Assembly (NCBI RefSeq): GCF_042684665.1
Contig: NZ_JBHULY010000024.1
Coordinates: 13,631 to 77,630 of the forward strand
Length of the DNA: 64,000 nucleotides
Origin: Jejuia rubra
GTDB taxonomy: Bacteria; Bacteroidota; Bacteroidia; Flavobacteriales; Flavobacteriaceae
Reading direction: 5' to 3'
Positions 50,507-57,523 of the stretch are shown here, in pieces. Numbering within the stretch: position 1 is the first letter of the stretch; every line of letters begins with the position of its first letter. Both the position numbers and the translations under genes were made by a program. Under the pieces are notes generated by a model that had not been told where the DNA came from, ran no database searches, and was given only the letters and a program-made list of their open reading frames with translations.

Positions 50507-52441
50507 TTGAAATATTCATTCATTTTAGTCGCTAGTTTTTTCCTTTTATCGGTTTGCGGTTTTTCTCAGGCTAATAAAGTTATTGATAGCCTAAAACTTC
50601 AACTTTCGGAAAAGCAAAGTGATACTACCGAGGTTCAGGTTTTAAATGATTTGGCCTATTATTACGCATTTCAAAATTTGGACAGTAGCATTGTTTATGG
50701 CAAGCAGGGGCTTGTTAAAGCTTCAAGAATTGGAAGTTATAAAGGAAAGGCTAGGGCTAATTTATATTTAGGGAATGCATTTATACATTCGAATCAATAC
50801 GATTCTGCCCATTACTACTTGAATGATGCGTTAAAAATTGCAAAAGCTAATGAAGTCAACCAATCTGCAATATACAGTTCGTTCGGTATGCTTCATAAGG
50901 CTGAGGGTAACTATGAAAAGGCTATTGAAACTTATTTTGCGGGCATCAAATATGATGAAAACTCCAATAATGAGTATGGGAAGTTTGTAAAACTCATCAA
51001 TTTGGCCAATACCTATAGTAAACTTGAAAACATTACCAAAAGTGTTGAGTATGAATCAAAGGCCTTGGATTTAGCGAAAAATAGTGACAACGACAATATA
51101 AATTTTGCAGTTGGAACTTTGCTAAACAACATTGGGGGGAGTTATGCCAAATTGGAAAATTTTGATAAGTCCTTAGAATATTTTAGCCAGTCCTTAGCCG
51201 TTAATTTAGAGAATCAAAACAGGAAAGAAATTGCGAGAAACCACAATAATCTTGGGTTTATTTATGAGAAAAAAGAAAACTTTCCCAGAGCAATTGAACA
51301 TCTAAAAAAGGCCTTGGAAATCAGGGAGGAATTTGGAGATGAAGACGAGCTTATAGAAACACAAATGATGTTGGGTACCGTTTATGGAAGTACGAAGAAT
51401 TATCAACTCTCGGAGTATCATTTTAAAAAGGCCTTAGAATTAGCCAATAAGATAGATGATAAATCGCTGATTTCTGAGGTGTATTTGGCCATGAGCGACA
51501 GTTATGCAAAGAGGAATAATTACCTGAATGCCTTAAATAGTTTTAAAAAACATGCTAGGTTTAAGGACAGTATTTTATTGGCAAATAGTCAGGACAACAT
51601 TAACGAAATTGAAATCAAATACCAGACAGAGAAAAAGGACAAAGAGATCGTAAAACAACAGTTGGAAATACAAAAAAGGAAAGCTCAAAATAATTATATG
51701 TTGGTGGGTTTAATAATTTTGATCGTTGGTGTCTTAACTTTAATATTTATTTACAAGCAACATCAGAAACGCAAGAGTCAGGAAATATTGGCATTGAAGC
51801 GCGAAAGTCAGATTAAAACATTGGAGGCTTTGATCGAGGGCGAAGAAAACGAAAGGCTACGTATCGCGAAAGAATTGCACGATGGAGTAAATGGTGATTT
51901 GTCCGCTATAAAATATAAGCTATCTGCTTTAATGGAAACTAATACCAAGTTGATTACAGAAGCCATAAGTATGATAGACGAATCTTGTAAACAGGTGCGT
52001 GCTATTTCGCATAATTTGGTGCCACCCTCGTTAAAAAACTTTAATTTAGTGGAAGCGATTGCCGATTATTGCAACAATTTAAACAGTATAAATCCAAAGG
52101 AAGACATCATCTTTCAGCATCTTGGGGATGATATTGAACTGTCACAGAAGGCTGAGGTGAATGTATTTCGAATTATTCAGGAATTGGTGACTAATAGTTT
52201 GAAACATGCGGAGGCGAATACGATTAATGTGCAATTGAGCCATAGGGACAATTCGCTTCAGATTACTGTTGAAGATGACGGAAAAGGTTTTGATAAGGAT
52301 GCAGTAGGTCAAAATGGAATTGGACTAAATAATGTGCAATCCAGAATTGATTATTTAAAAGCAGATGTAGATTTTGAATCCAACGACAGCGGTACTTCAT
52401 ATATCATTGAAATTGATTTAGAAAAACTAGATGATAACTAA
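50507..52441 (+). CDS. TPR-containing sensor histidine kinase (HisKA_3 type)
   Basis: The product has 644 residues, TTG start at 50507 giving KYSFILVASFFLLSVCGFSQ, a signal peptide; no ATG fits. Periplasmic TPR repeats cover about 30-380 (e.g. NLGFIYEKKENFPRAIEHLKKALEI). A transmembrane helix (LVGLIILIVGVLTLIFIY) is at about 397-415. The HisKA_3 dimerisation domain has the phospho-acceptor H458 in RIAKELHDGVNGDLSAI, followed by the HATPase (NELVTNSLKHAEAN, DDGKGFD). It is partner of the overlapping response regulator. The signal is unknown; the TPR part may bind a peptide or surface protein such as those encoded upstream. Confidence 0.93.
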   Translation: MKYSFILVASFFLLSVCGFSQANKVIDSLKLQLSEKQSDTTEVQVLNDLAYYYAFQNLDSSIVYGKQGLVKASRIGSYKGKARANLYLGNAFIHSNQYDSAHYYLNDALKIAKANEVNQSAIYSSFGMLHKAEGNYEKAIETYFAGIKYDENSNNEYGKFVKLINLANTYSKLENITKSVEYESKALDLAKNSDNDNINFAVGTLLNNIGGSYAKLENFDKSLEYFSQSLAVNLENQNRKEIARNHNNLGFIYEKKENFPRAIEHLKKALEIREEFGDEDELIETQMMLGTVYGSTKNYQLSEYHFKKALELANKIDDKSLISEVYLAMSDSYAKRNNYLNALNSFKKHARFKDSILLANSQDNINEIEIKYQTEKKDKEIVKQQLEIQKRKAQNNYMLVGLIILIVGVLTLIFIYKQHQKRKSQEILALKRESQIKTLEALIEGEENERLRIAKELHDGVNGDLSAIKYKLSALMETNTKLITEAISMIDESCKQVRAISHNLVPPSLKNFNLVEAIADYCNNLNSINPKEDIIFQHLGDDIELSQKAEVNVFRIIQELVTNSLKHAEANTINVQLSHRDNSLQITVEDDGKGFDKDAVGQNGIGLNNVQSRIDYLKADVDFESNDSGTSYIIEIDLEKLDDN

Positions 52442-53066
52442 AATTGCCATAACGGACGACCATGTAATGGTATTAAAAGGCATAGCCTCGATGCTTGAGG
52501 GCACGCCCGAATTGAAGATTGTTGGTCTATACGAAAATGCTTCTCAAACTTTGGAAAAGGTTGGTGTGGATCAGCCAGATGTGTTGCTCTTGGATATCAA
52601 TTTGCCCGACATCAACGGTATCGATTTAAGTAAACAATTGCTCAAATCCTATCCCGATTTAAAGATTATTGCGTTGACCAATTTTGAAGATACTTCCTTT
52701 GTGAAGCGCATGCTTAAAAATGGGGTGCATGGGTATCTTTTAAAGAATACGGATAAACTGGAGTTGATTACCGCTATGAAGACTGTTCTGTCTGGCGAGT
52801 TGTTTTTGCAAAAGGATATTCAGCAACAGTTGTTAAACCAAACTTCAAAATCAACACTAGATAATGGGCTAAAGCCTAATTTAACCCGACGCGAGCAAGA
52901 CGTTTTAGTGGCCATTTCAGAGGAACTCACCACACAAGAAATTTCAGAAAAACTCTTCATCAGCCCAAAAACCGTTGAAACCCACCGTATGAATATCATG
53001 AGCAAATTAGGAGCAAAAAATAGTGTTGGCATCATCAAAATTGCCATGGAAAAGCAGTTGCTTTAA
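52431..53066 (+). CDS. LuxR/NarL-family response regulator
   Basis: The product has 211 residues. Receiver domain with acidic pocket DDH (9-11) and phospho-acceptor D55 (LLLDINLPDINGI), K in GYLLKNTDKLE. C-terminal HTH LTRREQDVLVAISEELTTQEISEKLFISPKTVETHRMNIMSKLG. It overlaps the kinase gene by 11 bp. Probably binds dyad sites in the promoters of neighbouring surface genes, which is inference. Confidence 0.94.
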   Translation: MITKIAITDDHVMVLKGIASMLEGTPELKIVGLYENASQTLEKVGVDQPDVLLLDINLPDINGIDLSKQLLKSYPDLKIIALTNFEDTSFVKRMLKNGVHGYLLKNTDKLELITAMKTVLSGELFLQKDIQQQLLNQTSKSTLDNGLKPNLTRREQDVLVAISEELTTQEISEKLFISPKTVETHRMNIMSKLGAKNSVGIIKIAMEKQLL

Positions 53067-53095
53067 TAGAGGCTAATCCAAGTCGAAATAAAAAC

Positions 53096-53138
53096 TAAGG
53101 GTATTCCCCCATTTTAATTAAATCGGGGAATGCCCTTA
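53096..53138 (+). terminator. Hairpin with GGGTATTCCC arm after the response regulator
   Basis: Stem of 14 bp (53096-53109 with 53125-53138) with a T-G wobble at the same position as in the hairpin at 47817. Tail AATATTTTATG is a weak T-tract. Position 30 bases after the stop fits a terminator. Confidence 0.65.
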
Positions 53139-53199
53139 AATATTTTATGACAGTAGTATTTAAATTGCGCTAGTTATTAACCGTAATTTATTTCATATC

Positions 53200-53670
53200 A
53201 TGAATGATTTTAAAACTGCTTTTGGCATTTTGTGTTTAATATTTTTAGTAATGAACTCTTGCTCTCTCACAGGGACAGAGGATAATTCCGAGAACCCTGA
53301 AAATTTGGAGGAAGAAGCCCCGGTAATTTCCATTGTATCCCCCAACGAAGGCCTCGTATTTTATACAGAAGGCGGTGCCGATACACCGGATAGGGTGGTG
53401 TGTAACGCTAGCGTATCCGATGCTTCAACAGTAAAAAAGGGCAGTATAACTATTTATAATACTGGAAAAGAAGTGGTGTATTATTATGAAGAGCTTGCCA
53501 GTTTGCTAACAAGCAAAAATGTTGATGGTGCGTACTCCACCTTTAAAACTTTGCAAGATGGAACTTATGAAATTGAGTTCAGGTTTGAGGATGTACATGG
53601 AAATGTGGCCATTGAAAAGCGCAACGTAACCTGTGTGTATTCGAAATTGGAAGGTGAAACTGACAATTAA
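53200..53670 (+). CDS. Hypothetical lipoprotein with Ig-like domain
   Basis: The product has 156 residues, lipobox LVMNSC with lipidated Cys at 21, acidic linker (TEDNSENPENLEEEAP), then a beta-rich domain beginning VISIVSPNEGLVFYTEGG and continuing DGTYEIEFRFEDVHGNVAIEKRNV. This resembles Ig/big-like surface domains. Function unknown. It follows the two-component genes and has its own terminator. Confidence 0.7.
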   Translation: MNDFKTAFGILCLIFLVMNSCSLTGTEDNSENPENLEEEAPVISIVSPNEGLVFYTEGGADTPDRVVCNASVSDASTVKKGSITIYNTGKEVVYYYEELASLLTSKNVDGAYSTFKTLQDGTYEIEFRFEDVHGNVAIEKRNVTCVYSKLEGETDN

Positions 53671-53691
53671 TCACAATATTTTTTCGGATTG

Positions 53692-53719
53692 AAAGGCACT
53701 CCTTTTTGGGGTGCCTTTT
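53692..53719 (+). terminator. Intrinsic terminator
   Basis: 11-bp stem (53692-53702 with 53708-53718, one G-T) with loop TTTTT, tail TTTTG. After the lipoprotein gene. Confidence 0.75.
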
Positions 53720-53777
53720 GCATTTATGGAGAAATTTAAACTTACCTTTATGCCCTTAAAAAATGCTAATGCAAAAC

Positions 53778-54605
53778 ATGGTTTATTTAGGTTATTATTT
53801 CAAGGTGAAGCCACTTCAACCGGCCGTTGAAATTCTAATCGCGGAGCTGGGATATGCAGGTTTTGAAAGCTTTGTGGAAACTGAGAATGGTGTAACGGCT
53901 TATATTCAAAAGGAAGAATGGAGCGAGGCTATTTTAGATGATATCCAAATTCTAAATTCGGATGAATTTGAAATTACCCATTCGTTCGAGGAAATCGAAC
54001 AAACCAATTGGAACGCCGAATGGGAAAAGAATTTTAATCCTATAGTTGTTGACGATATGTGTGCCGTGAGAGCACCGTTCCATGAACCTTTCAACACCAC
54101 ATACGATATTGTTATTGAGCCAAAGATGAGCTTTGGCACAGGGCATCACGAAACGACTCACATGATGATTCAACATATTTTGAAAACTGATTTTGAAGGC
54201 AAATCGGTTCTCGACATGGGCTGTGGTACGGGTGTTTTAGCAATTCTTGCCGAACAAAAAGGCGCAAAACCCATTGATGCGGTGGATTATGATAATTGGT
54301 GTTATTTGAACAGTTTGGAAAATGTGGAGCGGAACAATTGTGAGCACATCACGGTTATTGAGGGAGATGCCTCTGTTTTAGGAAAAAACAAATACGATGT
54401 CATCATAGCAAATATCAATCGTAATATTTTAATGCAGGATATGGAAACGTACGTGTCTTGTTTAAATAAAAGCGGGATGTTGTTTTTAAGCGGATTTTAT
54501 GTGGATGATATTCCAATGATTCAATCTGATTGTGAGCGACTTATGTTAAAATTTGAAGAAAAGTTGGAACGAAACAATTGGGTGTCGCTAAAATTTTTAA
54601 ATTAG
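53778..54605 (+). CDS. prmA: Ribosomal protein L11 methyltransferase
   Basis: The product has 275 residues from MVYLGYYFKVKPLQPAVEIL; two upstream ATGs (53763, 53769) add up to five residues. FGTGHHETTHMMIQHIL and SVLDMGCGTGVLAILAEQKGA are the SAM-binding PrmA motifs; VIIANINRNILMQDM contains the NxxR/N variant of NPP/NxN. It trimethylates ribosomal protein L11. It is followed 30 bp later by clpS, a neighbour pairing common in Bacteroidota. Confidence 0.93.
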   Translation: MVYLGYYFKVKPLQPAVEILIAELGYAGFESFVETENGVTAYIQKEEWSEAILDDIQILNSDEFEITHSFEEIEQTNWNAEWEKNFNPIVVDDMCAVRAPFHEPFNTTYDIVIEPKMSFGTGHHETTHMMIQHILKTDFEGKSVLDMGCGTGVLAILAEQKGAKPIDAVDYDNWCYLNSLENVERNNCEHITVIEGDASVLGKNKYDVIIANINRNILMQDMETYVSCLNKSGMLFLSGFYVDDIPMIQSDCERLMLKFEEKLERNNWVSLKFLN

Positions 54606-54635
54606 TAGTGAAATTGCTCCCAAAAAGATTTAAAA

Positions 54636-54911
54636 ATGAGTTCAAAAGAAAAATATTCAGAAGAATTACTACTTGAAGAAGACGTATTAAAGTTAAATGA
54701 GATTGTATTGTACAATGATGATGTCAATACCTTCGACCATGTCATCGATATGCTTATTTATGCCTGCGACCACACTTCGGAACAAGCAGAACAATGCTCT
54801 CTGATCGTGCATTACAAAGGAAAATGTACTGTAAAAACTGGCGAGTACGACGATTTAAAACCGCGTTGTTCTAAACTGCTGGAAGCTGGTTTAAGTGCTG
54901 AGATTGTTTAA
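54636..54911 (+). CDS. clpS: ClpS adaptor of the Clp protease
   Basis: The product has 91 residues. NEIVLYNDDVNTFDHVIDMLI is the ClpS N-degron pocket motif (NDDxxxxxxV), followed by CDHTSEQAEQCSLIVHYKGKCTVKTGEYDDL. It delivers N-degron substrates to ClpA/ClpC. A short variant, normal for the phylum. Probably in one transcript with prmA. Confidence 0.93.
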   Translation: MSSKEKYSEELLLEEDVLKLNEIVLYNDDVNTFDHVIDMLIYACDHTSEQAEQCSLIVHYKGKCTVKTGEYDDLKPRCSKLLEAGLSAEIV

Positions 54912-54926
54912 AAAGAAATAAAGAAT

Positions 54927-54962
54927 AAAAGCCTCTGTGTGAAAATCGCAGAGGCTTTTTTT
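54927..54962 (+). terminator. Intrinsic terminator after clpS
   Basis: Perfect 11-bp stem AAAAGCCTCTG / CAGAGGCTTTT with 11-base loop, T7 tail on the plus strand and A-rich opposite side; it probably also ends the convergent HMA gene. Confidence 0.85.
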
Positions 54963-55230
54963 AGCTATTAATTCTTCCTACTGCACAACTTACAAAGGAT
55001 TTAGCTTTTGTAATCAAAGCATTTTTGTCACCAATAATAGGGTAGCCAATAGCATGCAATACTGATTTTACCTTATTGAGTGTTTCCGAATGTGTATGCT
55101 CAAAAGAAACCTTATTCATTTCGGGATTAACTTCAATGCTTTTAGCATCCTCAATTTCCTGTAGCTTTTTAGAAATGGTATTGGCACATCCGCCACATTT
55201 CAAATTCTGTATTTCAAAAGTGGTTTTCAT
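54961..55230 (-). CDS. Heavy-metal-associated (HMA) domain protein
   Basis: The product has 89 residues. FEIQNLKCGGCANTISKKL carries the CxxC metal site of the HMA fold (MxCxxC variant with Lys). Residues 1-68 form the ferredoxin-like domain; the tail TKAKSFVSCAVGRINS is extra and has one Cys. Probably a copper-type metallochaperone or an orphan HMA domain; no ATPase is adjacent. Cytoplasmic. Confidence 0.85.
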   Translation of the reverse strand: MKTTFEIQNLKCGGCANTISKKLQEIEDAKSIEVNPEMNKVSFEHTHSETLNKVKSVLHAIGYPIIGDKNALITKAKSFVSCAVGRINS

Positions 55231-55293
55231 TTTGACAATGGTTTAATGCAAAATTACTGGAGGGGCTAGTCTTTTAATGTGATAATTATCAGT

Positions 55294-55893
55294 TTAGCTG
55301 TATTTTAAAACATTCTTTACCACACCTTCTACTTTAAAATAATCGGCAACAATAATTGGGGGATGGTTTTCGCTATTTAAGGATGTTAGGGTTATAGTGT
55401 TGTTTTGCTGAAAAAACCTTTTGATAAGCACTTTTTCGCCGTAGACGCACACGATTTTTTCTCCGTTTTCGGCGCTGTCTTTTTTTTGAGCAATTACCAG
55501 ATCGCCTTCTTTTATAAATGGTTCCATGGAGTTTCCTTTGGCGGTAACGATAAAGCCTTCATGTGCAGGAAACTTTAGCAATCTTGATGCGATTGGGATT
55601 TTATCTATAGGAATGCCGTCCAAAATCGTCCCGCTTTTACCGCATTGTGCATTTCCGTAAAGATTTAAATAAATAATTGGGCGTTCGGGATTCAAAAATA
55701 CTTGGTAGTCCCTAGGATTATTGGGATTGCGTTTTAGGTAGCCTTTTTGTTCCAGTTTTTGAATATGGTGGGCCACCATGCTTGACGATGAAAAGTTAAG
55801 GTTGTCTTGAATTTGCCTGATGGTAAGCGGATTATCAATTTGCTCATGGAGCAGTTTTAAGAGCGCTATTTGGTTTTCATGCAAATCGTTCAT
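55294..55893 (-). CDS. LexA-like self-cleaving repressor (S24 peptidase)
   Basis: The product has 199 residues. N-terminal winged helix (LLKLLHEQIDNPLTIRQIQDNLNFSSSSMVAHHIQKLEQKGYL, a MarR/LexA-like DNA-binding domain). A likely cleavage site C84-G85 (AQCGKSG, as in UmuD, whose site is Cys-Gly). Catalytic S122 (KGNSMEPFI) and K158 (VLIKRFF). RecA-filament-triggered autocleavage would release repression. It is divergent from the Y-family polymerase gene, with which it shares a candidate operator. It is the only S24 repressor seen here and may stand in for LexA, which many Bacteroidota lack; that is inference. Confidence 0.88.
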   Translation of the reverse strand: MNDLHENQIALLKLLHEQIDNPLTIRQIQDNLNFSSSSMVAHHIQKLEQKGYLKRNPNNPRDYQVFLNPERPIIYLNLYGNAQCGKSGTILDGIPIDKIPIASRLLKFPAHEGFIVTAKGNSMEPFIKEGDLVIAQKKDSAENGEKIVCVYGEKVLIKRFFQQNNTITLTSLNSENHPPIIVADYFKVEGVVKNVLKYS

Positions 55894-55944
55894 TTACAGT
55901 GCGGTTTGGAAGGCGTGCTATTTTGTTAATAATTTTTGGATACA

Positions 55945-55986
55945 CAAATATAGAAAATATATTATTGTTCTATATTTTTGTAGAAC
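55945..55986. promoter_or_regulatory. Divergent promoters with overlapping dyad operators
   Basis: −7 boxes: TATTTTTG (55973-55980, plus strand, toward the polymerase) and TATATTTG (55952-55945, minus strand, toward the repressor). A dyad GTTCTA-N8-TAGAAC (55967-55986) encloses the plus-strand −7 box exactly. A larger dyad AAATATAGAA (55946-55955) / TTCTATATTT (55968-55977) covers both promoters. No good −33 boxes. This is the expected layout for autorepression by the S24 protein. Confidence 0.65.
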
Positions 55987-56005
55987 ACTAATTTTTTCCT
56001 TCTTA

Positions 56006-57226
56006 ATGAAGCGTACCATTTTACACTTTGATCTGGATACATTTTTTGTATCCTGCGAACGGCTTTTGGACAGTAGGCTAAACAATAAGCCTGTAATTGT
56101 TGGGGGTGCCGGGGATAGGGGCGTGGTAAGTGCGGCCAGTTATGAGACTCGTGCTTATGGCGTACATTCCGGGATGCCGGCAAAAATGGCAAGGCAACTA
56201 TGCCCACATGCCATATTTATAAAGGGCAATGCGGGAACCTATACCAAATACTCAAAGATGGTCACGGAAATTTTGCAGGGCGAAGTTCCGGTTTTGGAAA
56301 AGGCTAGTGTGGACGAGTTTTATGCAGACCTTTCGGGCATGGACCGTTTTTTTGGTTGCTATAAGTATGCCACGGAATTGCGGCAAAAGATTATTCGAGA
56401 AACAGGCTTACCCATATCTTTTGGGCTTTCCGAAAATAAAACGGTATCTAAGGTTGCTACCAATGAGGCCAAGCCCAATAATCAATTAAAGATTGAATTT
56501 GGGGCGGAAAAGCAGTTTTTGGCACCACTTTCCATCAAAAAGATTCCCATGGTTGGAGAGAAGACCTTTCGGGCATTTTGCAACATGGGCATTAAAACCG
56601 TTGAGACCGTACAGCAAATGCCCGTGGAGATGATGACCTCTGTATTTGGCAAAAACGGGCGTGTGATTTGGCAACGCTCCAACGGCATTGACCATACGCC
56701 CATCATCGAATATCATGAGCGAAAATCTATTTCGAGCGAGCGTACTTACGGAAGGGATACCACAGACATTTCAAAAATAAAGACCACACTTTCTGCTATG
56801 GCCGAAGATTTGGCTTTTCAATTACGGCGTGGCGGGAAATTGGCTTCTGTAGTGACGGTGAAAATCAGGTATTCCGATTTTCAGACGTATTCAAAGCAAA
56901 CAAAAATTGCATACACGTCGGCAGACCATCATTTAATACCATTGGTGCTGGAACTGTTTGATAAACTTTATGACAGGCGGGTGCTGATCCGTTTAGTGGG
57001 TGTTCGGTACAGCGGTATTACTTCTGGCACGTACCAAATCAATCTTTTTGATGATGAAAAACGAACGGTAAACCTTTACAGCGCTATGGATAAGATCCGA
57101 TTGCGGTATGGTTCCAGAAGTGTGATAAGGGCTTCTGCTATGGGTGAAGGGGCACGGACTGTTGGGAATTTTACCAACCCGTTTAATGGGGAGCCACCCA
57201 TTGTTTTGGCGCATCGAACGCAATGA
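56006..57226 (+). CDS. Y-family DNA polymerase (Pol IV-like)
   Basis: The product has 406 residues from MKRTILHFDLDTFFVSCERL. Metal ligands are D9 (HFDLD) and D103/E104 (SVDEFYADLSGMDRFFG). Fingers SAASYETRAYGVHSGMPAKMARQLCP; HhH part KKIPMVGEKTFRAFCNMG; little-finger domain to the end. It resembles DinB more than catalytically dead ImuB, as all three acidic residues are intact. Translesion synthesis, error-prone. It is likely induced together with the DnaE2-like gene 297 bp downstream; a repeat lies between. The frame is open much further upstream, but promoter and homology fix the start. Confidence 0.92.
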   Translation: MKRTILHFDLDTFFVSCERLLDSRLNNKPVIVGGAGDRGVVSAASYETRAYGVHSGMPAKMARQLCPHAIFIKGNAGTYTKYSKMVTEILQGEVPVLEKASVDEFYADLSGMDRFFGCYKYATELRQKIIRETGLPISFGLSENKTVSKVATNEAKPNNQLKIEFGAEKQFLAPLSIKKIPMVGEKTFRAFCNMGIKTVETVQQMPVEMMTSVFGKNGRVIWQRSNGIDHTPIIEYHERKSISSERTYGRDTTDISKIKTTLSAMAEDLAFQLRRGGKLASVVTVKIRYSDFQTYSKQTKIAYTSADHHLIPLVLELFDKLYDRRVLIRLVGVRYSGITSGTYQINLFDDEKRTVNLYSAMDKIRLRYGSRSVIRASAMGEGARTVGNFTNPFNGEPPIVLAHRTQ

Positions 57227-57317
57227 TTTATTTGACCGTACACGGTTAGGGCTTTTGGGTCTGAAGGTAGAAGGTCTGCCCGATGATTGGGTGATAAAAC
57301 TACGGTGGCGGATAGGT

Positions 57318-57473
57318 GCGTTAGGGATAGAAACGGCATCCTTTTTAAGGGTTTTTGAGCGATATATAAGTGCATGAAATTAATTAAAAGGATAGTGTTG
57401 GGCCAGCGTTTTGCAAGGAGCCTTAAAAAGATATAGTGGATAGCCCGACCACGCCCTAAAGCGTGGTAACGCC
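57318..57473 (+). repeat. Structured interspersed element between the two polymerase genes
   Basis: Starts GCGTTAGGGATAGAAACGGC, continues ATCCTTTTT ... AAAAAGATATAGTGGAT, then AGCCCGACC, a short hairpin CACGCCCTAAAGCGTGG, and ends TAACGCC. GCGTTA/TAACGC closes the element. It lies in the 297-bp gap 57227-57523, which otherwise holds no gene. Confidence 0.65.
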
Positions 57474-57523
57474 CAAATAGAAAATAATAAAGATTCAATT
57501 TAAGTATTAAGCTTGGATGAGCC

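Noticed and set aside
55820..56005. 62-codon N-terminal extension of the Y-family polymerase
   Set aside because: It runs through the divergent promoter and into the repressor gene on the other strand, and MKRTILHFDLD at 56006 is the family start.
57144..57377. 77-codon frame between the two polymerase genes
   Set aside because: Starts inside the Y-family polymerase gene and runs through the structured repeat; no protein-like pattern beyond the repeat.
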